Below are positions 33,070 to 42,128 of a stretch of DNA of 64,000 nt, one piece after another. Each line of letters starts with the position of its first letter. Within the stretch, counting starts at the first letter, position 1. Location of the stretch: the NCBI GenBank assembly GCA_039812485.1, contig JBDIAP010000002.1:1-64000 (forward strand). Direction: 5' to 3'. A model generated the notes under the pieces. The model saw nothing but the letters and a program-made list of their open reading frames with translations. It had not been told where the DNA came from and ran no database searches. Made by a program: the position numbers and the translations under genes. The stretch is from Kineosphaera sp039812485. GTDB taxonomy: Bacteria > Actinomycetota > Actinomycetes > Actinomycetales > Dermatophilaceae.

Positions 33070-34113
33070 TCAGCAGGCGACCAGTGACGGCACGTGCTCG
33101 TGGAAGACCTGGCGAGCTCGCCGCCACACCGGCCCGTCCGGCAGGGTCGCGAGGATCGGCAGGAGGTCGTGGGAGTAGGCGAGCGAGGACTCCAGCGGCA
33201 GCAGCCGCGCGAGGTTGTCGATCGCGATGAGCTTGACCGGTCGGCTCCCGCCGCGCAGCTCGAGCACCGGAGACCGCCAGGTCGTCGGCTCGTGATAGAT
33301 CGGCAACACGCTGCGCTCGCGGTTCGCCGGGCACGAGACGTCGCAGATGACGCCCAGCCGGCGGTCGGGGGCGTCGAGGTCGTCGGTCGTGAGTAGCGGT
33401 GTGATCGGCCCGCTGACGCGCACGGTGTTGACGAGGATGTCGTGGTCGAGGAGCGCCGCCGTGTCGAGCTCGCGCGTCTCGTCGCGGTCCCACTGGGTGG
33501 GCTCGATGCCGGCGACGCGCAGCGCCTCGACGGCCCCCGTGCCACCGCGACCGAGGGCCCCGACCACGAGCGCGGTCCGGCGCGGGCCGGCCGCCCCGGC
33601 GGCGAGCATGTCGTCGAGCACGGGCTTGGTCATCGGCGCCAGCAGCCGCGGCAGCTCGCCACGGGCGGTGAGCACGGCGAGGGCTGCCCCGACATACCCC
33701 GCCCAGTAGGTGAAGGTCGCCACGCGATGCCCCGTCTCGTCGACGAGGTATTCGAGGTCGTAGAGGGTGCCGCCCCCGTCGCTGAATCGACGCAGCAGCC
33801 GCTCCGCGCCCTTCTCGCCCTTGAACGCGTTGCCGAAGAAGATGTGGTCGCGCAGCGGCACGTCGGCGGCGGCAAGCTCCTTGAGGCCGAGCACGATGGC
33901 GCCCTCGGGTGCGTCAGGCCAGCTGTCGGCGGGCGCGACGAGGCAGCCGACCGCCTCGTAGTCGGCGGTGGGGAAGACTCGGCTCGGCGACTCCTCGACG
34001 ACGAGCCGGAATCCCTGGGCGACGAGGGCGCGGGCGTCGTCCGGGCTGATGGGGGCGCGCCCCTCACCGGCGCGGGTCTCGTGGCGCATCCACAACGTGG
34101 GCTTGGCGGTCAC
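33070..34113 (-). CDS. Saccharopine dehydrogenase (lysine-forming)-like protein
   Basis: A 347-residue protein of the alanine dehydrogenase/LYS1 fold. The N-terminal ETRAGEGRAPISPDDARALVAQGFRLVVEESPSRVF resembles the saccharopine-binding domain, and the NAD-binding region is TALVVGALGRGGTGAVEALRVAG. GVICDVSCPANRE and the C-terminal LPILATLPDGPVW also fit. Yeast LYS1 makes lysine; bacterial homologues may act in lysine catabolism or carboxynorspermidine-type chemistry. No partner reductase is adjacent. GTG 34113 has GGGAG upstream. Confidence 0.8.
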   Translation of the reverse strand: MTAKPTLWMRHETRAGEGRAPISPDDARALVAQGFRLVVEESPSRVFPTADYEAVGCLVAPADSWPDAPEGAIVLGLKELAAADVPLRDHIFFGNAFKGEKGAERLLRRFSDGGGTLYDLEYLVDETGHRVATFTYWAGYVGAALAVLTARGELPRLLAPMTKPVLDDMLAAGAAGPRRTALVVGALGRGGTGAVEALRVAGIEPTQWDRDETRELDTAALLDHDILVNTVRVSGPITPLLTTDDLDAPDRRLGVICDVSCPANRERSVLPIYHEPTTWRSPVLELRGGSRPVKLIAIDNLARLLPLESSLAYSHDLLPILATLPDGPVWRRARQVFHEHVPSLVAC

Positions 34114-34416
34114 CGCAGTCTCCCTTGTCGAGGGCCGCTCGCCCGACCCTGCTGGGTGCGGGCGAATGAGGGCATGTTTCGGCCAGGATGACACGTCCAC
34201 GGGCGCCTGCCCACCCCCTCCCACACACCGGTCGGTCAGCACAGATGCGCAGGTCAGCCCACGAATCAAGTGCTCGGGATACCAGGCATCGATCGGGGTG
34301 GAACCCCTCCCTGGTCACCCGCCCAGAAGCCCGCGCCGCCGGGCCCAGAAGGGGGGTGCGAAAGCCCGGCGGGGACGACCGAGCACGCCCGGCGCCCACG
34401 CGACTCTGAGAAATCC
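34114..34416. other. Intergenic region upstream of saccharopine dehydrogenase-like gene
   Basis: No gene is supported. A nested hairpin at 34281-34315 has an outer ACCAGG/CCTGGT and an inner GGGGT/ACCCC stem. The region must hold the promoter of the minus-strand saccharopine dehydrogenase-like gene and the end of the copD-ctaG transcript boundary. Confidence 0.4.
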
Positions 34417-36420
34417 TCAGCGGGTGTCGCGGGCGCGGCGCTCGCGGTAGTACTCGGCGCGGCGCGCGAGCTCGGCGTTGTAGGCCTCCAGCTCGGCATC
34501 GTGGTCGCGCACCGCCTGACGGTCGCGGCGGGCGGCCTCGTGCTCGTCGCTGCGCATCCACACCACGGCGACGGCGATCGCCAGCAGCAGCATCGGCCCC
34601 TCGCCGAAACCCCACGTCAACGCTCCCCCGGCGACCTGGTCGGCGTGCCGGTCGACGGGCCACGGCAGGGTGAGCGGGCCGAAGTAGCCGCCGGCGAGCA
34701 GGCTCGTCGTGCTGAGCAGGGCGACCCCGAAGAAGGCGTGGAAGCTCATCGTGACGAAGAGCAGCAGCAGCCGCAGCGACGGCGGCCAGCGGCTCGGGCC
34801 GGGGTCGGCGCCGACGAGGCTCCACCCGAAGACGTAGCCCGCCAGCATGAAGTGCACGACCATGAGCATCATGCCGGTGTGCGTGCGCAGCGCCAGCTCG
34901 AAGAGCGGCGTGAAATAGAAGATGTAGAGCGAGCCGGCGAAGTTGATGCTCGCGATGATCGGGTTGGCCCAGAAGTTCATCCAGCGCGAGTGCGCCGTCG
35001 CGAGCATGATCTCGCGCGGCCCGAGGGTCTTGTCGCGTCGCGCGGGCAGCGCGCGGGCCGCGAGGGTCAGCGGCGCCGCCAGGCACAGGATGACCGGCAC
35101 CGCCATCGCCAGCGACATGTGCATGAGCATGTGCGCCGAGAAGAGCAGCCGACCGTAGACCGCCGGGGCCCCGTTGGTCGTCCACACGAAGAGCAGCCAG
35201 CCGAGCAGCCACGCGGTCGTGCGCAGCGGCGACCACGCGTCGCCGCGGCGATGCAGCCGCACGACCCCGGCGAGATAGAGGCCCATCGCGAGGATCGCGA
35301 CGGCGAGCCACAGCCAGTCGACGCGCCAGGTCGTCAGCCACAGCAGGCCCTGCGGCGGCACCGCCGGGGCCGGGTAGCCGGTCACGGCGACGACAAGGTC
35401 CGCGGCGGTCTCCTGCGGCAGCGGCGGCACCGACCGCGACAGCGCCACCCCCAGCCCCGTGGCCGCGCCCATGAGCCCGAGCTCGAGGGTGGCAAGGGTC
35501 GCGAACGCGCCGCGGGTGGAGCCCCCGGCCCGTTGCTGCAGCCGCCCGACGATCGCCGCGCGCATCCGCCACCCCGCGGCGCCCAGCGCGAGCAGCAGCA
35601 CGACCTTGGCGACGACCAACACCCCGTAGCGCGACCCGAGACCCCCCGGCGAGCCCACCCGGATCGCGGCGTTGAGCACGCCCGAGGCCGCGACTGCGGC
35701 GAAGCACCACGCGAAGAGCACCGAGCAGCGCCCAACGGTGACGGCGAGCGCGTCGCCGAGCACCGGCCACAGCAGGAGCACGGCCGCCAACGCCCCGACC
35801 CAGGTCGAGGCTGCGACGAGGTGCACGGCCAGGGAGTTGACCGCGGTGTCGTGAGCGGCAGCGCCGGCGGCGTGCCCGACGAGGGCGAGCACGGCGAGGG
35901 CCAGCAGGCAGAGCGCCGCGAGCCACGTCATCGTGACGCGGCTGCGGGCCTGGGCGGCGCCCAGCGTCACGACCCCGGCCAGCATCGCGTCGATGAGCAG
36001 CACGCGGAAGAACTCGATGTCCCACACCTGCGCGAGCTGGCCGAGATAACCCGCCGAGCCCAGCGCGACGCCGCTGACGTTGGCGACCGCGAGCAGCAGA
36101 CCGGCCAGGGCCGTGACCGTCCACACCGCGCCCGTGATCGTGGCGAGTCGGCAGGCCCGGCCGCGACGGTCGGTCGAGGCCCGCTCGGGCACGATCGTGC
36201 CGGCGAGCAGCAGCAGGCCGAGCGTGGCGGCGACTGCCAGGTCGTGCACGACCCGCACGAGCGGGAGGCCGACGCGGGCCGCCGGGCCGCCGTCGTCGAA
36301 GCCGGTCAGCCCCGTGAAGATGCCCGTGTAGACCCCGGCGAGAACTACCGTGACGAGCGTCGTCGCGAGCGGCACGGCGACCGCCGCGACGCAAGGGGTG
36401 ATTCGTCTCGGGCTGGCCAT
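34417..36420 (-). CDS. CopD - CtaG fusion membrane protein
   Basis: A 667-residue polytopic protein. The first half resembles CopD (copper transport): LPLVRVVHDLAVAATLGLLLLAG, the EFFRVLLIDAML stretch and AVNSLAVHLVAASTWVGALAAVLLLWPVL, rich in membrane helices. The second half is a caa3-type CtaG domain (DWLWLAVAILAMGLYLAGVVRL, MLMHMSLAMAVPVILCLAAPLTL, MMLMVVHFMLAGYVFGWSLVGADP, TMSFHAFFGVALL) with conserved His. Both link to copper delivery for cytochrome oxidase. ATG 36420 is 28 bases from the divergent gene's start; longer versions would overlap it. Confidence 0.9.
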   Translation of the reverse strand: MASPRRITPCVAAVAVPLATTLVTVVLAGVYTGIFTGLTGFDDGGPAARVGLPLVRVVHDLAVAATLGLLLLAGTIVPERASTDRRGRACRLATITGAVWTVTALAGLLLAVANVSGVALGSAGYLGQLAQVWDIEFFRVLLIDAMLAGVVTLGAAQARSRVTMTWLAALCLLALAVLALVGHAAGAAAHDTAVNSLAVHLVAASTWVGALAAVLLLWPVLGDALAVTVGRCSVLFAWCFAAVAASGVLNAAIRVGSPGGLGSRYGVLVVAKVVLLLALGAAGWRMRAAIVGRLQQRAGGSTRGAFATLATLELGLMGAATGLGVALSRSVPPLPQETAADLVVAVTGYPAPAVPPQGLLWLTTWRVDWLWLAVAILAMGLYLAGVVRLHRRGDAWSPLRTTAWLLGWLLFVWTTNGAPAVYGRLLFSAHMLMHMSLAMAVPVILCLAAPLTLAARALPARRDKTLGPREIMLATAHSRWMNFWANPIIASINFAGSLYIFYFTPLFELALRTHTGMMLMVVHFMLAGYVFGWSLVGADPGPSRWPPSLRLLLLFVTMSFHAFFGVALLSTTSLLAGGYFGPLTLPWPVDRHADQVAGGALTWGFGEGPMLLLAIAVAVVWMRSDEHEAARRDRQAVRDHDAELEAYNAELARRAEYYRERRARDTR

Positions 36421-36447
36421 GCCGGTCAGCCTAGATAGGGTTGCCCC

Positions 36448-37311
36448 ATGCCCATGCACCCGTCCGCCCCCGACGACCTACCCGGTCTTGTCGCCGCCTA
36501 CGGCCAGGCCGCCCAGGCTCTCGTCGACCTCGCGATCACGTGCACCGACGCCGATTTCGCCAAGCCGACGGACTGCCCCGGCTGGACCGTGAAGGACCAG
36601 TTCTCGCACGTGGCCTCGGTCGAGTCCGCGCTGCTCGGGCGGCCCGACGCGCCGACGCAGGTGCCCGCGTACGCGCACATCCGGCACGACATCGGGCGCG
36701 CGATCGAACAGGGGGTCGAGCTGCGCCGCGCCCGCCCCGGCAAGGAGGTCGCCCAGGAGCTGCACCGGGTCGTCTCGGCCCGGCTGGGCCGGCTGCGCGA
36801 CAGCGAGCTCGAGGCGGACACGATCGTCGAGTCGCCGATGGGGCCGATGCCGCTGCTCCCGCTCATGCGCCGCAGGGTCAGCGACGTGTGGGTGCACGAG
36901 CAGGACGTGCGCACCGCCCTCGGTCGGCCGGGCAACCTCGACACCCCGGCCGCGGCCGCGTTCTGTGAGCTGGCGCTGGCGGAGCTGCCGCGCATCGTCG
37001 TGCAGGAGTGCCAGGTGGCGCCCGGGCGGGTGGTCATGATCGAGCTGACCGGCCCGGTCGTCGCGCGCACCGGAGTGCGCGTCGAGACCTCGCCCGACGG
37101 CGAGCCGGTCGGTCACGTGATGTTCGCCGGCGGCGCCGACGAGACCGGCCCGATCCCGGTCATCGGCAAGACGACGAGCATTCAGCTGTCGACCGACGCC
37201 TTCACGCGGCGCGCCGCGGGCCGGCGCGGGGTCGACGACCTGCACTACACGGTCATCGGCGACGAGGACGTGGCGCGCTGCGTGCTCGATCACTTCGCGG
37301 TCACGCCCTGA
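36448..37311 (+). CDS. Maleylpyruvate isomerase-family mycothiol-dependent protein
   Basis: A 287-residue DinB-fold protein. The N-terminal mycothiol-enzyme domain shows TDADFAKPTDCPGWTVKDQFSHVASVESALLG with the conserved CPGW and His, and later VSDVWVHEQDVRTALGRPGN with the second His. A C-terminal SCP-like/MDMPI domain follows (about 190-280). Related enzymes use mycothiol as cofactor. The substrate is unknown. Confidence 0.87.
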   Translation: MPMHPSAPDDLPGLVAAYGQAAQALVDLAITCTDADFAKPTDCPGWTVKDQFSHVASVESALLGRPDAPTQVPAYAHIRHDIGRAIEQGVELRRARPGKEVAQELHRVVSARLGRLRDSELEADTIVESPMGPMPLLPLMRRRVSDVWVHEQDVRTALGRPGNLDTPAAAAFCELALAELPRIVVQECQVAPGRVVMIELTGPVVARTGVRVETSPDGEPVGHVMFAGGADETGPIPVIGKTTSIQLSTDAFTRRAAGRRGVDDLHYTVIGDEDVARCVLDHFAVTP

Positions 37312-37397
37312 GCAACGGACCGGAATTCCCAGTCATCGAGTAGTCATAATGTGAGATTGGGATATTCAAAACAGAGTGTGATGTTTACCGTCGTCGC
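37312..37397 (+). promoter_or_regulatory. AT-rich promoter region of metY
   Basis: These 86 bases are far more AT-rich than the rest (e.g. AGTCATAATGTGAGATTGGG and GGGATATTCAAAACAGAG). That is expected of a strong or regulated promoter, and methionine genes are commonly controlled. No S-box or other known riboswitch consensus is seen, and no clear ribosome site precedes the ATG. Confidence 0.45.
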
Positions 37398-38330
37398 ATG
37401 AGTCTTGACACGACCCCCGCCCCGTCCGCCGACGGCACCCGCACCGACGGGCTCGACCCGGCCGACACGCGGCGCTGGGCGCAGTGGGGCTTCGACACGC
37501 GCCAGATCCACGCCGGTCAGGAGCCCGACGTCGCCACGCACGCCCGGGCCGTGCCCATCTACCAGTCGACGTCGTTCACCTTCGATGACACCCAGCACGC
37601 GAGTGACCTCTTCAGCCTCGCGGAGGTCGGCAACATCTATTCGCGAGTGGGCAACCCGACCCAGACCGTGCTCGAGGAGCGGATCACCGCGCTGGAGGGC
37701 GGCGTCGCGACCGTCGCGACGGCGAGCGGGCAGTCGGCGGTGACGCTGTCGCTGCTCGCGTTGGCGAGCGCGGGCGACCACATCGTCTCGTCCGCCTCGC
37801 TCTACGGGGGGACGTACAACCTCTTCGAATACACGCTGGCCGATCTGGGCATCGAGGTGAGCTTCGTCGAGGACCCCGACGACCTCGACGCGTGGCGGGC
37901 CGCGGCGCGGCCGAACACCCGGGCGTTCTTCGGCGAGACGATCGGCAACCCGCGCGGCAACGTCCTCGACATCGCGGGCATCGCGGGCGTCGCGCACGAT
38001 GCCGGGGTGCCGCTCGTCGTCGACAACACGGTCGCCACCCCCTACCTGCTGCGGCCGCTCGACCACGGCGCCGACATCGTCGTGCACTCGGCGACGAAGT
38101 TCCTCGGCGGGCACGGCACCGCGATCGGCGGGGCGATCGTCGACGGCGGGCGGTTCGCCTTCGACGAGCGACCGCAGCGATGGCCGCGGCTGCATCGGCC
38201 CGACCCGAGCTATCACGGGCTCGTGCTGTGGGAGGCGTTCGGCGCCGGCGGCGCCTACGCGACGCTCGTGCGCACCAAGCTGCTGCGCGACCTCGGCCCG
38301 TCGATCGTGGCCACCCCGAGGTCGCGGTAG
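37398..38330 (+). pseudogene. metY: O-acetylhomoserine sulfhydrylase, 3' truncated
   Basis: A PLP enzyme of direct-sulfhydrylation methionine synthesis. The first 303 residues are normal: FDTRQIHAGQEPD, FDDTQHASDLF, YSRVGNPTQTVLEERI, ALEGGVATVATASGQSAVTLS, and the PLP Lys234 in VHSATKFLGGHGTAIGG. After LLRDLGPSI (about base 38306) homology stops abruptly; seven unrelated residues precede a stop. Full-length members have about 430-445 residues, so about 130 C-terminal residues are missing. The downstream DNA is the antisense of an MFS gene, which is itself cut at the same point. The product is probably inactive, unless this is an assembly error. Confidence 0.85.
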
Positions 38331-39568
38331 TCGGCGGTGTTCTGCACGATGATCGTCAGCACCTGCATGGCCAGACCGAGGCCGACGCCGAAGACGAACA
38401 TCGACAGCGACGTGACCAGCACCGACGTGTCGGCGGCCAGCCGCGACAGCAGCCACAACCCGATCGCCATGACGATCGAGCCGGCGATGGGGAAGATCTT
38501 GTAGGTGCCCGTGCGGCTGACGATGTTGCCCGACGTGGTCGACGCGATGAGCAGGCCGATGACCATCGGCAGCATGTGCATGCCCGTACTCGTCGCCGAC
38601 GCCCCTTGCCCGTATTGCAGGTAGGTCGGCAGGAACGTCATCGACCCCAGCAGCGCGAAGCCGACGATGAAGCTGAGGATCGAGCTGACCGTGAAGACGT
38701 TGCCGCGGAAGAGCCGCAGCGGCAGCACCGGGCTCGCGGCCCGCGACTCCACGAAGACGAAACCGCCGAAGAGCACGACACCCGCGACGAAGAGGCCGAT
38801 GATCACCGGTGAGCTCCAGGCGTATTGTGTGCCGCCCCAGCTCGTCGCGAGCACGAGAGCCGCGGCGCCGGCGGACATCAGCGCGATGCCCGCGTAGTCG
38901 ATGACCGGCTTGGCCTGCGCCTTGGTCGACGGCAGCAAGCGGATCGCGAACGGGAGCAGGACGAGCGCGACGGGCACGTTGACATAGAAAACCCACCGCC
39001 ACGAGATGTTGTCGGTGAGGAAGCCGCCGGTGAGCGGGCCGAGCACGGTCGCGACGCCGAAGACCGCGCCGATCGCGCCCTGATAGGTGCCGCGCTCGCG
39101 CAGGGGGATGATGTCGGCGATCATCGCCGTCGCGGTGACCGTCAGCCCGCCGCCGCCGATGCCCTGCAGCGCGCGCATCGCGATGAGCCACACCATGCCG
39201 TCGGCCATGCCGCACAACGCCGACGCGACGACGAAGAGCACGATCGAAAAGAGGAACATGCGCTTGCGACCGAAGAGGTCGCCGAACTTGCCGAAGAGCG
39301 CCGTCGAGATCGTCTGCGTCAGCAGGTAGGCGGTGACGACCCACGTCATGTGGTCACCGCCGCCGAGCTCCCCGACGATCGTCGGCAGCGCCGTCGAGAC
39401 GATCGTGCCGTCGAGCGCCGCGAGCAGCATGCCACCCGCGATGGCCGCGAACGCGACGTTGCGGGCGCGGCCGGTGAGCTCCGGGCGGTCGTCGCCGAGG
39501 TCCGGGGTGTCGTCCGGGCTGTCGTGGGGGCCGGCGTCGTCGGTGACGGTCGATGTCATGGGGAGCAT
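38255..39568 (-). pseudogene. DHA2-type drug efflux MFS transporter, 3' truncated
   Basis: A 14-helix MFS exporter of the EmrB/QacA group. Motifs are LDGTIVSTALPTIVGELGG, GKFGDLFGRKRMFLF, ALQGIGGGGLTVTATAMIADIIPLRERGTYQG and the motif-C-like GPLTGGFLTDNISWRWVFYVNVP. Homology runs to QNTADYRDLGVAT at residue 421; the remaining 16 residues are the antisense of metY. Family members continue with at least two more helices (about 80-130 residues). It shares its breakpoint at about 38304-38308 with the convergent metY. Confidence 0.85.
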
Positions 39569-39668
39569 TCTCGCCCCACCCCGCGCGGATATCAGGTCCG
39601 AAAACCGGCCGACGCCCCGCGGGCCCGTTCACAGGCTCGTCGACGATGTCGACATCGCCGCTGCGATG

Positions 39669-40481
39669 TCACGTGGCGTCCGGGTCGCGCAGGTAGGCGC
39701 GCAGGGCGTCGCGGCGGCGGGTGACGAGGGCGAGGGCGACCCGCCGACCGATGAGGTAGACGGGCACGCTCGCGACGATGACGAGCGCGGCTCCCAGCGC
39801 GAAGGGCTCTGGACCCCAACGCTGCCCGCGCGGTAGGTGCAGGAGCCGAGGCACCATGAAGAGCACCGACAGCAGCACGGAGCCCACCCACGGCACCGCG
39901 AACCACGGCAGGAAGATCAGCACGAGCCAGCGCACCCCGGCGCGCCAGTCGCGACGGCGCGCCCAGCGCCAGGCCAGGGAGCGCTGTCGGTAGGGCAGCA
40001 CGATCCCCAGCCAGGAGGCGACCGCGAGCATCGGGAACGGCACGACCAGCAGGGCCGTGGCGACGCCCAGCGCGGGCATGAGCTCGTCGTGCTGCACGCC
40101 GATGACCAGCGCGATCACCGCGCACACCGGCGCCGTGAGCAGCCACATGAGCCAGATCTTCGCCAGCAGGTAGTCGCCGATCGCGCTCGAGTCGGGATCC
40201 TCCAGCGCCGCCAGCGCCAGGGCCGGCGAGGACCCGATGACGTTCGTGGCGGGCACGTCGGCCACCATCCACGACTGCAGCAGCATCGCGAACGTCAGCG
40301 GCCCGTGCAGCGTCACGAGCCAGTCGCGGAACTCCAGCGGCACCAGATAGACGGCGCACAGGAACAGGCCCGCGTTGAGGGCGACGACGAGCGGTGCCTC
40401 GAAGGGCCAGTGCCACGCCTCGCTCCACTGGGCGGCGAGCGCAGCGCGAAGCCCGCCTCGCTCTACCGTCGTGAGCTGCAC
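39669..40481 (-). CDS. Polytopic membrane protein (ABC-2 permease-like), unassigned
   Basis: About 270 residues with roughly six membrane helices (for example VVALNAGLFLCAVYLVPL, IWLMWLLTAPVCAVIALVIGV, LLVVPFPMLAVASWLGIVL, LVLIFLPWFAVPWVGSVLLSVLFM and ALGAALVIVASVPVYLIG). No catalytic motif is seen. The layout vaguely resembles ABC-2 permeases, but no ATPase gene is adjacent. I chose GTG 40481 because starts further upstream lie inside a palindromic intergenic repeat. Confidence 0.65.
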   Translation of the reverse strand: MQLTTVERGGLRAALAAQWSEAWHWPFEAPLVVALNAGLFLCAVYLVPLEFRDWLVTLHGPLTFAMLLQSWMVADVPATNVIGSSPALALAALEDPDSSAIGDYLLAKIWLMWLLTAPVCAVIALVIGVQHDELMPALGVATALLVVPFPMLAVASWLGIVLPYRQRSLAWRWARRRDWRAGVRWLVLIFLPWFAVPWVGSVLLSVLFMVPRLLHLPRGQRWGPEPFALGAALVIVASVPVYLIGRRVALALVTRRRDALRAYLRDPDAT

Positions 40482-40527
40482 GATCCCATGATGCGCCCGC
40501 CACTGGCCCGACCAGCCTGTACCCGTG

Positions 40528-40612
40528 CCGAAGGCCGGCGTTCGAGCCGACGGCACTGGCTAGAGCACGTGCCGTCGGCGAGAACCCCGGCCCTCGACCG
40601 GTGAGCGGGTGG
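40528..40612. repeat. Palindromic intergenic element, copy 2
   Basis: Two 28-base arms (40529-40556 and 40569-40596) pair at 24 positions around a 12-base loop; the inner 11 bp (GCCGACGGCAC with GTGCCGTCGGC) are perfect. The element aligns with copy 1 (21018-21104) in the same orientation, including the trailing CGACCGGT. Like copy 1 it lies just after the stop codon of a minus-strand gene, here E2. Confidence 0.78.
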
Positions 40613-40626
40613 CGGAGGCGCCGGCC

Positions 40627-42099
40627 TCAGCCCCAGACCAGCCCCTTCGCCGGGTCGTGCAGCACGGCGGCCACGTCGGCCAGGAAGCGCGAGCCCAGGT
40701 CGCCATCGATGAGACGGTGGTCGAAGCTCAAGCCCAACTGGGTGACCCAGCGCGGCTCGATGCGCTCGTCCGCGCCGACGCCGACGACCCACGGCATGCG
40801 CCGCACCGCGCCGAACGCGAGGATCGCCGACTCGCCTGGGTTGATGATCGGCGTGCCCGTGTCGACGCCGAAGACACCGACGTTGGTGATCGTGATCGTG
40901 CCGCCCGACATGTCGGCCGGCTGCGTGCGGCCCGCGCGCGCCGTCGAGACGAGCTCGCCCATCGCATCGGCCAGCTCGCGCAAGGTCATCGCGTCGGCGT
41001 CCTTGATGTTGGGCACGATGAGGCCCCGCGGGGTCGCCGCGGCGATGCCGAGGTTGACGTAGTTCTTCTGCACGATCGTCGCGCCACCCGCGCCCTCCTC
41101 CCACGTCGCGTTGACGCCGGGGTTGCGGCGGCACGCCAGCAGCAGCGCCTTGGCGACGAGCAGCAGCGGCGACACCTTGACGTCCCGGAACTCCCGGTCG
41201 GCCTTGAGGCGCTCGACGAGCTCCATCGTCGCCGACACGTCGACCGTGACGAACTCGCTGACGTGCGGCGACGTGAACGCCGACCCGCTCATCGCCTGCG
41301 CGGTCATCTTGCGCACGCCCTTGACCGGGATGCGGACCTCCCGCTCGCCGGAGCGGGCCACCGACCGACCGCCACCCGCGGCGGCCTCCGCAGCAGGCTC
41401 GGACTGGCCCGCCACGTAGGCGTCGATGTCGTCGCGACCGATGATCCCGTCCGGCCCCGACCCTGCGACGGACGCCAGGTCGACACCGTGGTCCTTCGCG
41501 TATTTGCGCACCGGCGGCTTCGCCAGCGGGCGGCCCGACGCACCGACGGGCACTCCGCCCTCGACCCGATGCGCTGCAGCGGGCGGCGCGGCGGCAGGAG
41601 CCGGGGCGACCGGGGGCTGTGCGACAGGGGGCTGGGCGACAGCGGGCGGCGGCGCGGCGGCCGGCGCGGCCGTCGCAGGAGCCGCAGCGGCCGGTGCATC
41701 GGCAGCACCCCGCCCCTTGCGCGGCCGCCGGGTCGTCGACCCGCCGATCGCGCCGTAGCCGACGAGGTTCGGGGTCCGACCCTCCGGCTCCTCGCCGCCG
41801 CCCGAGGCTGCGGACGAGGCGGCCGGCGCTGCCGCGGGAGGCGCGTCACCTTCTACGCCGGGGACGTCGATGCGGATGATCGGCGCCCCGACGAGCACCT
41901 CCTCGCCCTCGGCGGCGAGCACCTCGGTGACCGTGCCCTCCCACGGGATCGGCAGCTCGACCAGCGACTTGCTCGTCTCGATCTCGACGACGATGTCGTT
42001 GACCTTGACCGCGTCGCCGGCCTTGACCTTCCACGTGACGATCTCGGCCTCGGTGAGGCCCTCGCCGGGGTCGGGCAGGTTGAACGTCTTGACACCCAT
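40627..42099 (-). CDS. bkdC: 2-oxoacid dehydrogenase E2 (dihydrolipoamide acyltransferase)
   Basis: A 490-residue E2 core protein. A single lipoyl domain (about 1-80) carries the lipoyl Lys44 in VVEIETSKSLVELP. Then come Ala/Pro linkers, a peripheral-subunit-binding domain (about 180-225; PPVRKYAKDHGVDLASVAGSGPDGIIGRDDI) and the acyltransferase domain with the catalytic SFDHRLIDGDLGSRF. It is the third gene of an E1a-E1b-E2 operon, as in branched-chain 2-oxoacid dehydrogenase complexes. Substrate assignment follows the operon type; a pyruvate-specific complex is not excluded. Confidence 0.9.
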   Translation of the reverse strand: MGVKTFNLPDPGEGLTEAEIVTWKVKAGDAVKVNDIVVEIETSKSLVELPIPWEGTVTEVLAAEGEEVLVGAPIIRIDVPGVEGDAPPAAAPAASSAASGGGEEPEGRTPNLVGYGAIGGSTTRRPRKGRGAADAPAAAAPATAAPAAAPPPAVAQPPVAQPPVAPAPAAAPPAAAHRVEGGVPVGASGRPLAKPPVRKYAKDHGVDLASVAGSGPDGIIGRDDIDAYVAGQSEPAAEAAAGGGRSVARSGEREVRIPVKGVRKMTAQAMSGSAFTSPHVSEFVTVDVSATMELVERLKADREFRDVKVSPLLLVAKALLLACRRNPGVNATWEEGAGGATIVQKNYVNLGIAAATPRGLIVPNIKDADAMTLRELADAMGELVSTARAGRTQPADMSGGTITITNVGVFGVDTGTPIINPGESAILAFGAVRRMPWVVGVGADERIEPRWVTQLGLSFDHRLIDGDLGSRFLADVAAVLHDPAKGLVWG

Positions 42100-42128
42100 G
42101 TCTGTCTCTTCTCCTCGCGGCCGGCCGG

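Noticed and set aside
37312..37397. SAM riboswitch upstream of metY
   Set aside because: No S-box, SAM-II or SAM-IV consensus blocks are visible; the region is just AT-rich.
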